DNA of 64,000 nt. Source: Varunaivibrio sulfuroxidans (GTDB lineage: Bacteria; Pseudomonadota; Alphaproteobacteria; Rhodospirillales; Magnetovibrionaceae). The stretch's first letter is position 1; the number at the start of each line of letters is the position of its first letter. The notes under the pieces were generated by a model that was given only the letters and a program-made list of their open reading frames with translations, was not told the DNA's origin and searched no databases. The position numbers were made by a program, and so were the translations under genes. The DNA lies in assembly GCF_029318635.1 (NCBI RefSeq), contig NZ_CP119676.1:1363001-1427000 (forward strand), written 5' to 3'. This document shows, one piece after another, positions 39,761 to 47,901 of the stretch.

Positions 39761-41062
39761 ATGAACGAAGTCGCCATGACCGTCCTGCTTCTCGCCCTGC
39801 TTTTCGTCATGTTGGGCAGCGGCATCTGGGTCGCCTTTTCCCTGCTCATCGTCGCGCTGAGCGGCATGGCGCTGTTTTCCAGCGCGCCGCTGGGCGACGT
39901 GCTCGCCACCACCGCGTGGGGGGCGAGCAATTCGTGGGCGTTGGCGGCGCTGCCGTTGTTTATCTGGATGGGCGAAATCTTGTTTCGCTCGCGCATGTCC
40001 GAAGACATGTTCACCGGCCTGTCGCCGTGGATGGGCCGCCTGCCCGGGCGGTTGCTGCACGTCAATATCGTCGGCTGCGCCGTATTCGCCGCGGTGTCGG
40101 GATCGTCGGCGGCGACGGCGGCGACGATCGGCAAGATGTCGGTGCCCGAACTGACCCGGCGCGGCTATCCCGAAAAGCTGATCCTGGGCACCCTGGCGGG
40201 CTCGGCGACGCTGGGCCTGTTGATTCCGCCGTCGATCATCCTGATCGTCTACGGCGTCGCTACCGAACAGTCGATCGCTCGCCTGTTCGTCGCCGGAATT
40301 TTGCCCGGGATCATGCTGATGGTGTTGTTCATGGGTTACGTCGTGATCTGGTCGCTGACCCACAAGGCGCAGATTCCCGCCCCCGATCCGTCACTGCCGT
40401 TACGCGAAAAATTCGCCCGTTCGAAACGCTTGATCCCCGTCATCTTATTGATCGCCGGGGTGATCGGCTCGATTTACGCCGGCATCGCCTCACCGACCGA
40501 CGCCGCCGCCGTCGGCGTGGTGCTGGCCTTGGTGCTGTCGTGGTTCGCCAAGACCCTCAATCTCGAAACCTTCAAGGCGGGGCTGATCGGGGCCACCAAG
40601 ACATCATGCATGATCGCCTTCATCTTGGTCGGCGCGGCGTTTCTCACCGTCGCCATGGGCTTTACCGGAATTCCCTCCCTGCTCGCCCAATGGATCGGCT
40701 CGCTGCATCTGTCGCCCTACGCCCTACTCGGGGCGTTGACGGTCTTTTTCGTGATCTTAGGTTGCTTCCTCGACGGCATATCGGTCGTCGTGCTGACCAC
40801 GTCGGTCATCCTGCCGATGGTCGAACAGGCCGGCATCGACCCTCTGTGGTTCGGAATTTTCGTCGTTATCGTGGTCGAGATGTCGCAGATCACGCCACCG
40901 GTCGGCTTTAACCTGTTCGTCATCCAGTCCCTGACCGGGCGCAACATCGTCCGCGTCGCGATGGCCGCCGCGCCATTTTTCGCGATCCTGTTGATCGCCC
41001 TCGGCCTAATCACCGCCTTCCCCGAAATCGTCACCGCCCTGCCCGCCGTGATGGGGCACTGA
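39761..41062 (+). CDS. dctM: TRAP transporter large permease (DctM)
   Basis: A 433-residue permease with about 12-13 hydrophobic segments in two inverted-repeat halves, including G-S-S-A-A-T-A-A-T-I-G-K-M and L-G-L-L-I-P-P-S-I-I-L-I-V-Y-G, which are DctM hallmarks around the substrate and sodium sites; the second half has the matching Q-I-T-P-P-V-G-F-N-L-F-V. It begins 9 bases after dctQ and ends the operon. The toxin-module array begins about 115 bases downstream. Confidence 0.94.
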   Translation: MNEVAMTVLLLALLFVMLGSGIWVAFSLLIVALSGMALFSSAPLGDVLATTAWGASNSWALAALPLFIWMGEILFRSRMSEDMFTGLSPWMGRLPGRLLHVNIVGCAVFAAVSGSSAATAATIGKMSVPELTRRGYPEKLILGTLAGSATLGLLIPPSIILIVYGVATEQSIARLFVAGILPGIMLMVLFMGYVVIWSLTHKAQIPAPDPSLPLREKFARSKRLIPVILLIAGVIGSIYAGIASPTDAAAVGVVLALVLSWFAKTLNLETFKAGLIGATKTSCMIAFILVGAAFLTVAMGFTGIPSLLAQWIGSLHLSPYALLGALTVFFVILGCFLDGISVVVLTTSVILPMVEQAGIDPLWFGIFVVIVVEMSQITPPVGFNLFVIQSLTGRNIVRVAMAAAPFFAILLIALGLITAFPEIVTALPAVMGH

Positions 41063-41177
41063 GTCCGGTTGCGTAGCTTAAATCTACCCCCATTGCTGAC
41101 AAAACCAAGAATTCGGGCGACGCCCTCGCCCCGAAGATGAAGGGCGGCGCGATCTCCGGAGAATAAATAACACGAGA

Positions 41178-41641
41178 ATGCATCAGGGTGCACACGGCGG
41201 CAAGGAGGCGGCGGGTTCCAGCAACTCTGCCCGCAAGACGGTTCTTGCCGCTGGGCAGATCGCCGCGGTCCTCGCAGCTTCCGCCGCCGAGGTAAACCCC
41301 GAGGCCGCAGCCCAAACCGCAGCCACTACGATCACCTACAATTACCTTACGCCGCGGCAGTTGGCGAAGATTATTAAAAGCGCCGAGGCGTGCGGCAATG
41401 ATGTGCGCTGCCGGCAGTTGGTTGCCGATTCGGCCCACATGTTTAGCGAATCTCAAGATTACAGCCTACGGGCAATCCTGCGACGGCTTACTTCAGATCA
41501 GATGGTCATTATGTCGTGCGAGATAATATAATAACCGGTGATCTCGTGCAAATGAGTAATACAAAGCTCCCCATTGGCCACGGAAGCGGTCAGTGGGCAC
41601 CCGATAGAAGTATCCTGGATCCATTTATTCCGGAGAAGTAG
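41178..41641 (+). pseudogene. Toxin module 0: CdiA-CT-like pretoxin/toxin fragment with frameshift
   Basis: The first frame (41178-41531) encodes a pretoxin-like segment with E-A-A-A-Q-T-A-A-T-T-I-T-Y-N-Y-L-T-P-R-Q-L-A-K and C-G-N-D-V-R-C-R-Q-L, a pattern known from the end of CdiA/hemagglutinin proteins. After about 41460 protein-like sequence continues in the neighbouring frame: P-A-T-A-Y-F-R-S-D-G-H-Y-V-V-R-D-N, then T-G-D-L-V-Q-M-S and P-F-I-P-E-K before TAG at 41639. This tail resembles polymorphic-toxin tips ending in D-G-x-Y-V-V-x-D-x-x-T-G-x-x-V-Q-x-S. A frameshift or small deletion therefore separates entry domain from tip. No upstream cdiA body is present. Confidence 0.6.
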
Positions 41642-41643
41642 TC

Positions 41644-41970
41644 ATGGATAAACTTGAGGCGCTTTATGTAAAATTCCAGAAGTTAGGAGTTGGCCCTCAA
41701 ACGAAAAGCCTCCTCCTGTTAAAACCCCGTGACGCCCTGAACCTTATTTGTACCGGAGTGGCCGCTTCAAATCGCTTATTGCGCGTTGAGGGGTTTTGGC
41801 TGTTGCCCTCAGGGGCGATACAACCAGACATGGGATTAATCTATGATGTAGATGACTTTAATGACGAAAAGGAATTTTTACGAGCCGTTGGAGGATTGTT
41901 GTTGGGAGAAATAACGAACAATGGAGTCGCATTTGAGATTGGTATGTCGGCTCCAGATGAGAAATCCTGA
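41644..41970 (+). CDS. Candidate immunity protein of module 0
   Basis: A 108-residue protein of no family I recognise, with a hydrophobic stretch in the middle and an acidic end (D-V-D-D-F-N-D-E-K-E-F). It starts 2 bases after the module 0 toxin stop, the same spacing as in modules 1 and 5, with GGAG 9 bases before the ATG. Position and size suggest the immunity partner of the D-G-H-Y-V-V-type toxin tip. It uses more AT-rich codons than the dct genes upstream. Confidence 0.6.
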   Translation: MDKLEALYVKFQKLGVGPQTKSLLLLKPRDALNLICTGVAASNRLLRVEGFWLLPSGAIQPDMGLIYDVDDFNDEKEFLRAVGGLLLGEITNNGVAFEIGMSAPDEKS

Positions 41971-41986
41971 CAATTTTCTTTACTCA

Positions 41987-42111
41987 TGTACAGAAATGGC
42001 AATCACCGCGCGCCTGAGTTCTTTGAACGCGGGATTGTCGCCGTGAGATGAGGCTCTCGTTCGGCGGCGGGTGTCGATGTCGCCCGCCTATCCGGCGCGC
42101 TGGCCGCCGCG
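41987..42111 (+). repeat. Module boundary repeat, shortened copy R0
   Basis: Contains the half palindrome TGTACAGAAATG joined directly to GGCAATCACCGCGCGCCTG, so about 130 bp present in the other boundaries are missing. The loss can be explained by recombination between two C-A-A-T-C sites. From here on it matches the others through an in-frame TGA (42049) and the codons S-A-A-G-V-D-V-A-R-L-S-G-A-L-A-A-A leading into toxin module 1. No ribosome site or start codon precedes the first ATG. Confidence 0.7.
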
Positions 42112-43041
42112 ATGGGCGGCTCCGATCCCAACACCGCCGTCCTGACCGCCGGTAACGCGGCCAAGAATAACGTCTTTTGCGGCGGGCTGTGTATCGCTGC
42201 CGTTGTTGTAGCGATTTCTGCGGCCTATAGCGCCTATGCCGGGGGTGGGAACCCCCTAGCCGGTCTTGACGTCATCGCCGAGGGCAAGGACCCGATACAA
42301 AAAATGCTGTCCACGGGTGTGGCTAAATCCGTGGCCTTTTCTTATTCGCGATATCCCAATGCCACGGCGACGGTTTTGCATACCCTGGGCGACGCCATCG
42401 ACACGGCCGGTGTGTGGGTAAGAATTGTCGACGACAAGACGGGCAACGTCATCAGCGACGCCTGGGATCAAATTCCGCCGGAATATCGCAAGAAAATTAT
42501 CGGTCTCGCCGATCTGGGGGAAATGGGGGTCACCCTTTATGTCTCGGCGTCCGCGATGGCGAAAGTCATCCAGGGTGTCAAGGTGGCGAAAGACGCAGGG
42601 AAAGCCGTCACCCTTGGCGTCGATGCCGCAAAAGGCGCGTCACTCCCGCAGCCCGGAGTGCTGACCGCGATCGAAAAACAGGTCGCGAAGACGGGCGTAA
42701 CGGGAAATTGGTCGATCTCCGGGGTGGGCTCCGCCCAATTCGTCGAGACGACGACGGTTTCTGTTGGTAAAGTTACCTACAGGGTCCAGAAAAAGCTTGA
42801 TGGTTATGTCATTGCAATAGGTCCAGATGGCGAAAAATATGTCTTCAGGAACCATTCTCTAGAGGGCACAAGCGCAGGGACCTTGCACACCAAATGGAAT
42901 GAACGGAAATTTTATGAACAGATCAAAAAATCTAAAGAATTTTTATCAAATACAAAAAGTCTTGCATTAAATAAAAAATGGCAAAAATTAATATATACAC
43001 TTTCGACTGTAGCGAAATTAATGATGCAATTAAATAAATAA
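42112..43041 (+). CDS. Toxin module 1: CdiA-CT-like protein with unnamed toxin tip
   Basis: Up to residue about 190 this is a CdiA-type pretoxin/entry domain: G-G-S-D-P-N-T-A-V-L-T-A-G-N-A-A-K-N-N (KNN in place of VENN), a hydrophobic stretch at about 22-40, and V-D-D-K-T-G-N-V-I-S-D-A-W-D-Q-I-P-P. The tip (about 195-309) contains N-W-S-I-S-G-V-G-S-A-Q-F, V-T-Y-R-V-Q-K-K and H-T-K-W-N-E-R-K-F-Y-E-Q and matches no toxin I can name. Modules 4 and 5 share this tip. ATG 42112 is internal to the conserved domain and has no ribosome site, so independent expression is doubtful. The 309-residue coordinates mark the open module, not necessarily a natural protein. Confidence 0.7.
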   Translation: MGGSDPNTAVLTAGNAAKNNVFCGGLCIAAVVVAISAAYSAYAGGGNPLAGLDVIAEGKDPIQKMLSTGVAKSVAFSYSRYPNATATVLHTLGDAIDTAGVWVRIVDDKTGNVISDAWDQIPPEYRKKIIGLADLGEMGVTLYVSASAMAKVIQGVKVAKDAGKAVTLGVDAAKGASLPQPGVLTAIEKQVAKTGVTGNWSISGVGSAQFVETTTVSVGKVTYRVQKKLDGYVIAIGPDGEKYVFRNHSLEGTSAGTLHTKWNERKFYEQIKKSKEFLSNTKSLALNKKWQKLIYTLSTVAKLMMQLNK

Positions 43042-43043
43042 CA

Positions 43044-43511
43044 ATGCTTTCATTCATCACAAATCTGTACAAATCCTCTAAAGCGACTATATTATTTCTT
43101 AAAATATGGGATGCGATTGCATCTGATCGTATAGAAGAAGCTGAGGAATATTTTGTATCAATTAACAAAATTATTCCTGAATTGTGTGCAGAACATCAAA
43201 TTATGGAAGCGTACATAAAGTTCAGAGCCTCAAAATACGGAGAAGCTAAGGAGCTATTTGACATCGCCTGGAAAAAAATTGAACTAGACGCGCGGCTCAA
43301 CTCGGATGAAAAACTATACCTCAAGGGATATATTCTTGGCCCATCCCAGCTTACGATGCGCTACTTAAAATACAAAAATTATTCGTATCCTGACTACAGG
43401 AATATTCGTAAATTTGACCTTCGTAATATTGATCTGCGAAAAGTTAAAAAAAAATGGAAAATCTATTTTCCTATAATGCCTCATCCCGATTGGGATAAAT
43501 ATGGCGTATAG
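43044..43511 (+). CDS. Candidate immunity protein of module 1 (helical, TPR-like)
   Basis: A 155-residue AT-rich gene 2 bases after toxin 1. The protein is predicted mostly helical with a tetratricopeptide-like rhythm (I-E-E-A-E-E-Y-F-V-S-I-N-K-I-I-P; K-F-R-A-S-K-Y-G-E-A-K-E-L-F-D-I-A) and ends H-P-D-W-D-K-Y-G-V. It is closely related to the immunity protein of module 5 and more distantly to that of module 4. All three share this C-terminal nonapeptide and the DNA that follows. Function as antitoxin is inferred from position. Confidence 0.7.
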   Translation: MLSFITNLYKSSKATILFLKIWDAIASDRIEEAEEYFVSINKIIPELCAEHQIMEAYIKFRASKYGEAKELFDIAWKKIELDARLNSDEKLYLKGYILGPSQLTMRYLKYKNYSYPDYRNIRKFDLRNIDLRKVKKKWKIYFPIMPHPDWDKYGV

Positions 43512-43765
43512 TTCGACGCAAGCATGAGTGCGGCGGCGGATTGGCATTTCTGTACAGAAATGCCAATCGCCTGACACTCGCCGCTCCGGGGATCGGATGG
43601 TTTACGCGGCTTTTTTCGTTTTCTTCCCGTCCCCCAGCCCCCACGCAACGAAGCAATCACCGCGCGCCTGAGTTCTTTGAACGCGGGATTGTCGCCGTGA
43701 GATGAGACTCTCGTTCGGCGGCGGGTGTCGATGTCGCCCGCCTATCCGGCGCGCTGGCCGCCGCG
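43512..43765 (+). repeat. Module boundary repeat R1 with 30-bp palindrome
   Basis: About 250 bp shared with the copies at 48354 and 49657 and partly at 45163, 41987 and 53281. In order: a perfect 30-bp palindrome at 43539-43568 (core GGCATTTCTGTACAGAAATG), a terminator hairpin, a stretch whose minus strand reads P-A-F-K-E-L-R-R-A-V-I-A-S-L-R-G, an in-frame TGA, the 8-bp junction GGTGTCGA (43724-43731), and codons of the pretoxin domain running into toxin module 2. It joins the end of one immunity gene to the next toxin. Confidence 0.85.
43580..43616 (+). terminator. Terminator hairpin after module 1
   Basis: GCCGC and GCGGC enclose 21 bases and are followed by TTTTTTCGTTTT. It lies about 70 bases after the immunity stop codon and recurs in other boundaries, so each module may end its own transcript. 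Confidence 0.6.
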
Positions 43766-44665
43766 ATGGGCGGCTCCGATCCCAACACCGCCGTCCTGAC
43801 CGCCGGTAACGCGGCCAAGAATAACGTCTTTTGCGGCGGGCTGTGTATCGCTGCCGTTGTTGTAGCGATTTCTGCGGCCTATAGCGCCTATGCCGGGGGT
43901 GGGAACCCCCTAGCCGGTCTTGACGTCATCGCCGAGGGCAAGGACCCGATACAAAAAATGCTGACCACGGGTGTGGCTAAATCCGTGGCCTTTTCTTATT
44001 CGCGATATCCCAATGCCACGGCGACGGTTTTGCATACCCTGGGCGACGCCATCGACACGGCCGGTGTGTGGGTAAGAATTGTCGACGACAAGACGGGCAA
44101 CGTCATCAGCGGCGCCTGGGATCAAATTCCGCCGGAATATCGCAAGAAAATTATCGGTCTCGCCGATCTGGGGGAAATGGGGGTCACCCTTTATGTCCCG
44201 GCGTCCGCGATGGCGAAAGTCATCCAGGGTGTCAAGGTGGCGGAAGACGCGGGGAAAGCCGTCACCCTTGGCGTCGATGCCGCAAAAGGAGCAAAAAGTG
44301 TCGGTGGCGAGACGGCGAAAAATATTGTTAATGGACTGAGCTTGAAAACTGAGCTCGCCTTGAAAGAAGGAAACATCTTGGGAAATGACGGCAAATTGAC
44401 AAAATGGGCCATCGAGACCGCTTTAAAAATTCGCCTAGAAGCCGGAGGAATTAAGAACCCATCGATAATAAAGGCCCTCACAAAAGATGGCTCCAGTATT
44501 AAGGACTGGTCCAAATTCAAGGCGCGCACCGTTTCTGGGCCGAACGAATCAAGGCTACAGGTGCATTTCTATAAGAACCTAAGAACGGGAAAAGTGGACT
44601 ACGAGACGGTAGATTTTAAGGTTAAAGTCGTCGTCCCCGCGATCCCAAAAAAACCAATGCCGTAG
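43766..44665 (+). CDS. Toxin module 2: CdiA-CT-like protein with different tip
   Basis: Residues 1 to about 175 are almost identical to module 1 (only a few substitutions, such as S-G-A-W for S-D-A-W and V-P-A-S for V-S-A-S), then the sequence switches after A-A-K-G-A. The tip (about 176-299) contains A-L-K-I-R-L-E-A-G-G-I, D-W-S-K-F-K-A-R-T-V, L-Q-V-H-F-Y-K-N-L-R-T-G-K-V-D-Y and D-F-K-V-K-V-V-V-P. The H-F-Y-K-N-x-x-T-G-x-x-x-Y motif recalls the end of some hemagglutinin/CdiA toxins, but I cannot assign an activity. No ribosome site precedes the first ATG. Confidence 0.7.
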   Translation: MGGSDPNTAVLTAGNAAKNNVFCGGLCIAAVVVAISAAYSAYAGGGNPLAGLDVIAEGKDPIQKMLTTGVAKSVAFSYSRYPNATATVLHTLGDAIDTAGVWVRIVDDKTGNVISGAWDQIPPEYRKKIIGLADLGEMGVTLYVPASAMAKVIQGVKVAEDAGKAVTLGVDAAKGAKSVGGETAKNIVNGLSLKTELALKEGNILGNDGKLTKWAIETALKIRLEAGGIKNPSIIKALTKDGSSIKDWSKFKARTVSGPNESRLQVHFYKNLRTGKVDYETVDFKVKVVVPAIPKKPMP

Positions 44666-44723
44666 CCCCCGGGAAAACCGAGACCCCAGGAAATCCAACA
44701 CAGCCGGAAGAATGAGGTGAAAG

Positions 44724-45098
44724 ATGATCGTACGATACATGCGCGAACGGCGAAGCAATCCCGACGGGGAAGACCCTATGGTTACGTTTGGGAAAGAATA
44801 TTTAGTCGTGGATATGCAGTTTAGTGCGCGCGAGGAAGGATCCTGTGATGTATCGGTGCTATGTGATGATGGCGGGGGCCCTGGTATCCTTGATTTGGCC
44901 TGTTTCGATTTTGTGGACCAAAGAATACCTGACAATTGGGTTTGCCAACGGCTATCGAATACGATGTATCGCATAACACCGCCCGAATTTATGGGGCATT
45001 TTTGGAGTGAATACAACAACGCCGATGACGAGGCTGAAAAGACTCTTAAACGTGTGATGCAACGCATTCACGAGTTTCACTACCCACAAAATGCGTAG
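44724..45098 (+). CDS. Candidate immunity protein of module 2
   Basis: A 124-residue protein with GAGGTG 6-9 bases before its ATG, a much better translation start than any toxin module has. It is rich in acidic residues (D-V-S-V-L-C-D-D-G-G-G-P; N-A-D-D-E-A-E-K), common in immunity proteins that mask basic nucleases. I recognise no family. It starts 58 bases after the toxin 2 stop; that gap still looks protein-like in part, so the toxin or immunity end may have drifted. Confidence 0.6.
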   Translation: MIVRYMRERRSNPDGEDPMVTFGKEYLVVDMQFSAREEGSCDVSVLCDDGGGPGILDLACFDFVDQRIPDNWVCQRLSNTMYRITPPEFMGHFWSEYNNADDEAEKTLKRVMQRIHEFHYPQNA

Positions 45099-45162
45099 CG
45101 CTGGGAAGTGAGTCTGGAATACGGGGGCACGACGGTAATACGGTAGCGGTCTACCATAACCG

Positions 45163-45348
45163 CACAGAAATGCTAATCGCCTGACACTCGCCGCTCCGGG
45201 GATCGGATGGTTTACGCGGCTTTTTTCGTTTTTTCCCGTCCCCCCACGCAACGGAGCAATCACCGCGCGCCTGAGTTCTTTGAACGCGGGATTGTCGCCG
45301 TGAGATGAGGCTCTCGTTCGGCGGCGGGTGTCGATGTCGCCCGCCTAT
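45163..45348 (+). repeat. Module boundary repeat R2 (palindrome degenerate)
   Basis: Matches the other boundaries from the right half of the palindrome (CACAGAAATGCTAATCGCC, one or two changes) to the codons V-D-V-A-R-L. The left half of the palindrome has been lost. After C-C-G-C-C-T-A-T the sequence jumps to unrelated toxin DNA (module 3 remnant). Confidence 0.75.
45190..45226 (+). terminator. Terminator hairpin after module 2
   Basis: Same GCCGC...GCGGC stem with TTTTTT as after module 1, about 90 bases beyond the immunity stop codon. Confidence 0.55.
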
Positions 45349-45506
45349 ACGTCCCCAAGGGCGTTAAAATGGAAACCGGCACCGCCGCGGCGATGCCGCA
45401 GTGGGGAGTAAAAGGCGGCGGTGAGCAATTTCAGATCAAATCGAAAACATCCACTGACGAAGTTAATGCGATATTTAAAAACGAGAGGAGACTGAAGAGA
45501 TGGTAA
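45309..45506 (+). pseudogene. Toxin module 3 remnant: TNT-like C-terminus fused to boundary
   Basis: After the in-frame TGA (45306) the frame reads S-A-A-G-V-D-V-A-R-L and then, with the rest of the pretoxin domain deleted, Y-V-P-K-G-V-K-M-E-T-G-T-A-A-A-M-P-Q-W-G followed by K-G-G-G-E-Q-F-Q-I. The pattern G-x-A-A-x-x-x-x-G-x-x-G-G-G-x-Q-F is what I know from the end of tuberculosis-necrotising-toxin (TNT) NADase domains. The catalytic part is gone. The stop TAA (45504) overlaps the start of the next gene at 45500. The TNT assignment is tentative. Confidence 0.5.
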
Positions 45507-46294
45507 AGTTGCTGGGGGATGGAATAATCATTGACGTTGAATGCATTAAACTTCCCGCACCCATCCCGGACAAAAGCCATGTATATGAATGCTATGGTCG
45601 CGTATTCGTTATAAACAACACGCTGGACCCCAGGAATATCTGGTGTTTTAACCGACGCGGCAGAAAGCTCTGGGAGATTGAACCGAGTCTTTCCGATCGC
45701 CCGTATCTTTCCCTCGTGCTGGATGCGGCGGGACGTTTGAGCGCCCGCGACCTAGAGGACGATGTTTATATCGTCGATATCAATAACGGCTATATCGAAT
45801 TGCCTTACGGCAAACGCGCCATCTCCCCTGAAAATTCAAACGCCATGATACGCCAACGCCGGAAAGACCGCCTCAACACCGAATGGGGCTGGTATGCAAT
45901 AGGCGCCGTAGTGCTAAGCATCGCCAAGCTTTGGACGAAAAAGATCAAAACCGAAAATCCATACGCCCCCACCCGGGGCGTCGCCGAGTCCATTCCCGCG
46001 GCCCGCGAATCCCGGCTGAGCGACTATGAGATATTTAGGGATCATGTCTTTGAAAAGTGCGCCCTCACACAAGAAGGGGCTAGCGAACTGAATGCGCGGA
46101 CCCAAAAACGGTTTTCCGGCCATATCGAGGATACGATTGACCATCCGGCGCAGGAGAAAGCGTTAAGCGGAGGCCGCCGGACGTACCGGGGCGGCGACAT
46201 GAACGTCGTTGTGATTAAAAATCCGGGGACAATGGACGGCGCCGCCGCATTTCAGCCCCTGGACGGCAGGGCGTATTTTGAGGGCTTGAGGTGA
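45500..46294 (+). CDS. Candidate immunity protein 3a
   Basis: A 264-residue protein whose start overlaps the end of the toxin remnant, with GAGGAG 10-15 bases upstream. Residues about 10-115 look beta-rich, with N-I-W-C-F-N-R-R-G-R-K-L-W-E-I-E-P and D-D-V-Y-I-V-D-I-N-N-G-Y-I-E-L, a pattern I associate with immunity proteins of polymorphic toxins. A C-terminal part (about 185-264) with S-E-L-N-A-R-T-Q-K-R-F-S-G-H-I-E-D-T-I-D is shared with 3b and is unusual. With the toxin deleted, this is an orphan immunity gene. Confidence 0.65.
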   Translation: MVKLLGDGIIIDVECIKLPAPIPDKSHVYECYGRVFVINNTLDPRNIWCFNRRGRKLWEIEPSLSDRPYLSLVLDAAGRLSARDLEDDVYIVDINNGYIELPYGKRAISPENSNAMIRQRRKDRLNTEWGWYAIGAVVLSIAKLWTKKIKTENPYAPTRGVAESIPAARESRLSDYEIFRDHVFEKCALTQEGASELNARTQKRFSGHIEDTIDHPAQEKALSGGRRTYRGGDMNVVVIKNPGTMDGAAAFQPLDGRAYFEGLR

Positions 46295-46379
46295 TCGGGA
46301 TGAACGGAACAAATCCGGCAGATCGGGGCCTCTCGGAAAGGAATTGGCGCGGCAACACCAACCAGAGGAGATCGGACAG

Positions 46380-47150
46380 ATGGTAAGGCTGTCGGATGAT
46401 GGAAACACCCTTCACTTTAGAGGCGGAAAACGCGTTCGGCTTCCCGCGCCCATCCTGGATAACGGTAATCGATATAATAGCTATAGCATATGCGAATGCT
46501 ACGGTTTCATATTTGTTTTAACCGTGGCGACAGGCCCCAAAAATATCTGGTGTTTCAATCAAGACGGCACGAAGCTCTGGGAAATTGAGCCAGCCCTTCA
46601 CGGAGGTGCGTATATGGACCTTATGGTAAACGAAGATGGGCTTTTGTACGCCTGGGACTGGGAGCCCGACGCTTATATCGTCGATATCAATACCGGCCAC
46701 GTTGAACTGGTTAGCGGTCCTCATGTCGTCTATCCCGAGGAAGGCAACGCCCTGATACGCCAACTCCGGGAGGACCGCCTCAACGCCGAATGGGGCTGGT
46801 TTAAAATAGGCGCCGTGGCGTTCAAGGCGCCCCCCCCCGTCGGGGACGCCGCCGACCCGCCCGAATGCAAATTGCGAAACTGTACGGAATTTAGAGATCA
46901 TGATTTTGAAAAGTACGCACTCACACCAGAAGAGCCTAGCGAACTGAATGCGCGGACCCGAAAACAGTTTTCCGGCCATATCGAGGATACGATTGATTGT
47001 CCGGCGCAGGAGAAAGCGTTAAGCGGAGGCCGCCGGGCATACTGGTGCCGCATTATTAATATCGTTGTGATTAAAAACTCGGGTGCAACGGACAGCGGCG
47101 TCGCGTTTCGGCCCTTGGGCGGTAGGGCGTATTTTGAGGGCTTGAGGTGA
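46380..47150 (+). CDS. Candidate immunity protein 3b, paralogue of 3a
   Basis: 256 residues, related to 3a along its whole length: N-I-W-C-F-N-Q-D-G-T-K-L-W-E-I-E-P, A-Y-I-V-D-I-N-T-G-H-V-E-L, L-N-A-E-W-G-W and the same R-F/Q-F-S-G-H-I-E-D-T-I-D tail ending R-A-Y-F-E-G-L-R. ATG 46380 has GGAG about 10 bases before it; an in-frame ATG at 46344 overlaps no good site. Tandem duplication of the immunity gene is the likely origin, and it may widen protection against variant toxins. Confidence 0.65.
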   Translation: MVRLSDDGNTLHFRGGKRVRLPAPILDNGNRYNSYSICECYGFIFVLTVATGPKNIWCFNQDGTKLWEIEPALHGGAYMDLMVNEDGLLYAWDWEPDAYIVDINTGHVELVSGPHVVYPEEGNALIRQLREDRLNAEWGWFKIGAVAFKAPPPVGDAADPPECKLRNCTEFRDHDFEKYALTPEEPSELNARTRKQFSGHIEDTIDCPAQEKALSGGRRAYWCRIINIVVIKNSGATDSGVAFRPLGGRAYFEGLR

Positions 47151-47155
47151 TCGAT

Positions 47156-47368
47156 ATGAAAGTAATAAACCCGTCGGAAGAAAAATTAACGGTCGATATG
47201 GGATTGGATGACCTTTTAATTTTGAACGCGGCCCTCAATGAGGTCTGTAACGGCGTTGGGATTTTTGAATTTGAAACCCGAATAGGCGTCAACCGCGACC
47301 GCGCGCAATTGCTTTTGGCGCAACTTGGTGAAGCTATCGACACGGCGACCCCTGCCGACGATCAATAA
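47156..47368 (+). CDS. Small protein 3c next to immunity genes
   Basis: A 70-residue protein starting 5 bases after 3b, with GAGGTG 7 bases before ATG 47156 (GTG 47147 would overlap 3b). It contains L-D-D-L-L-I-L-N-A-A-L-N-E-V-C-N-G and E-F-E-T-R-I-G-V, a short helical pattern I have seen beside polymorphic-toxin immunity genes. Function unknown; a helper or part of the immunity unit is possible. Confidence 0.55.
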   Translation: MKVINPSEEKLTVDMGLDDLLILNAALNEVCNGVGIFEFETRIGVNRDRAQLLLAQLGEAIDTATPADDQ

Positions 47369-47420
47369 TCGCAACGGTCCATCGCACCGTGCGTCACCAT
47401 GCGGATACGATTACCTGTAG

Positions 47421-47901
47421 TCGTTCAGGGTATCAAGGTGGCGAAAGACGCAGGGAAAGCGGTCACCCTTGGCGTCAATGCCGCAAAAGGCGCGTCACTC
47501 CCGCAGCCCGGAGTGCTGACCGCGATCGAAAAATAGGTCGCAAAGACGGGCGTAACGGGAAATTGGTCGATCTCCGGGGTGGGCTCCGCCCAATTCGTCG
47601 AGACGACGACGGCTTCTGTTGGTAAAGTTACCTACAGGGTCCAGAAAAGCTTGATGGTTATGTCATTGCAATAGGTCCAGATGGCGAAAAATATGTCTTC
47701 GGGAACCATTCTCTAGAGGGCACAAGCGCAGGGACCTTGCACACCAAATGGAATGAACGGCAATTTTATGAACAACTCTTGACTGCAGAAAAAGCACGAG
47801 ATGCCATAAAAAATATCGAGGCGAGAACAAAACTACAGAAAATCGTTGAGGGGATGCGAGCAGTTCTAAACTTGTTGAATGGATTTGGCGGCGGGCGATG
47901 A
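47421..47901 (+). pseudogene. Toxin module 4: broken copy of the module 1 type toxin
   Basis: Begins in the middle of the pretoxin domain (V-Q-G-I-K-V-A-K-D-A-G-K-A-V-T-L-G-V) with no boundary repeat before it. It carries a TAG where the other copies have CAG (codon at 47534-47536, after A-I-E-K), and one A is missing from the A-run at about 47644, shifting the frame. Beyond the shift it follows module 1 through H-T-K-W-N-E-R-Q-F-Y-E-Q and then has its own end: A-R-D-A-I-K-N-I-E-A-R-T-K-L-Q-K and N-G-F-G-G-G-R. The stop TGA overlaps the ATG of its immunity gene. Confidence 0.75.

Noticed and set aside
39047..40363. Minus-strand open frame across dctQ and dctM
   Set aside because: Crosses two genes that have clear membrane topology and ribosome sites; translation is Q/R/G-rich.
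41063..41177. Short protein-like stretch after dctM (A-D-K-T-K-N-S-G-D-A-L-A-P-K-M-K-G-G-A)
   Set aside because: It has no start codon or ribosome site; it may be a toxin-module remnant but is too short to annotate.
42256..42471. Minus-strand open frame repeated in modules 1, 2 and 6
   Set aside because: Repeated only because the plus-strand pretoxin DNA is repeated; no start signals and no protein features.
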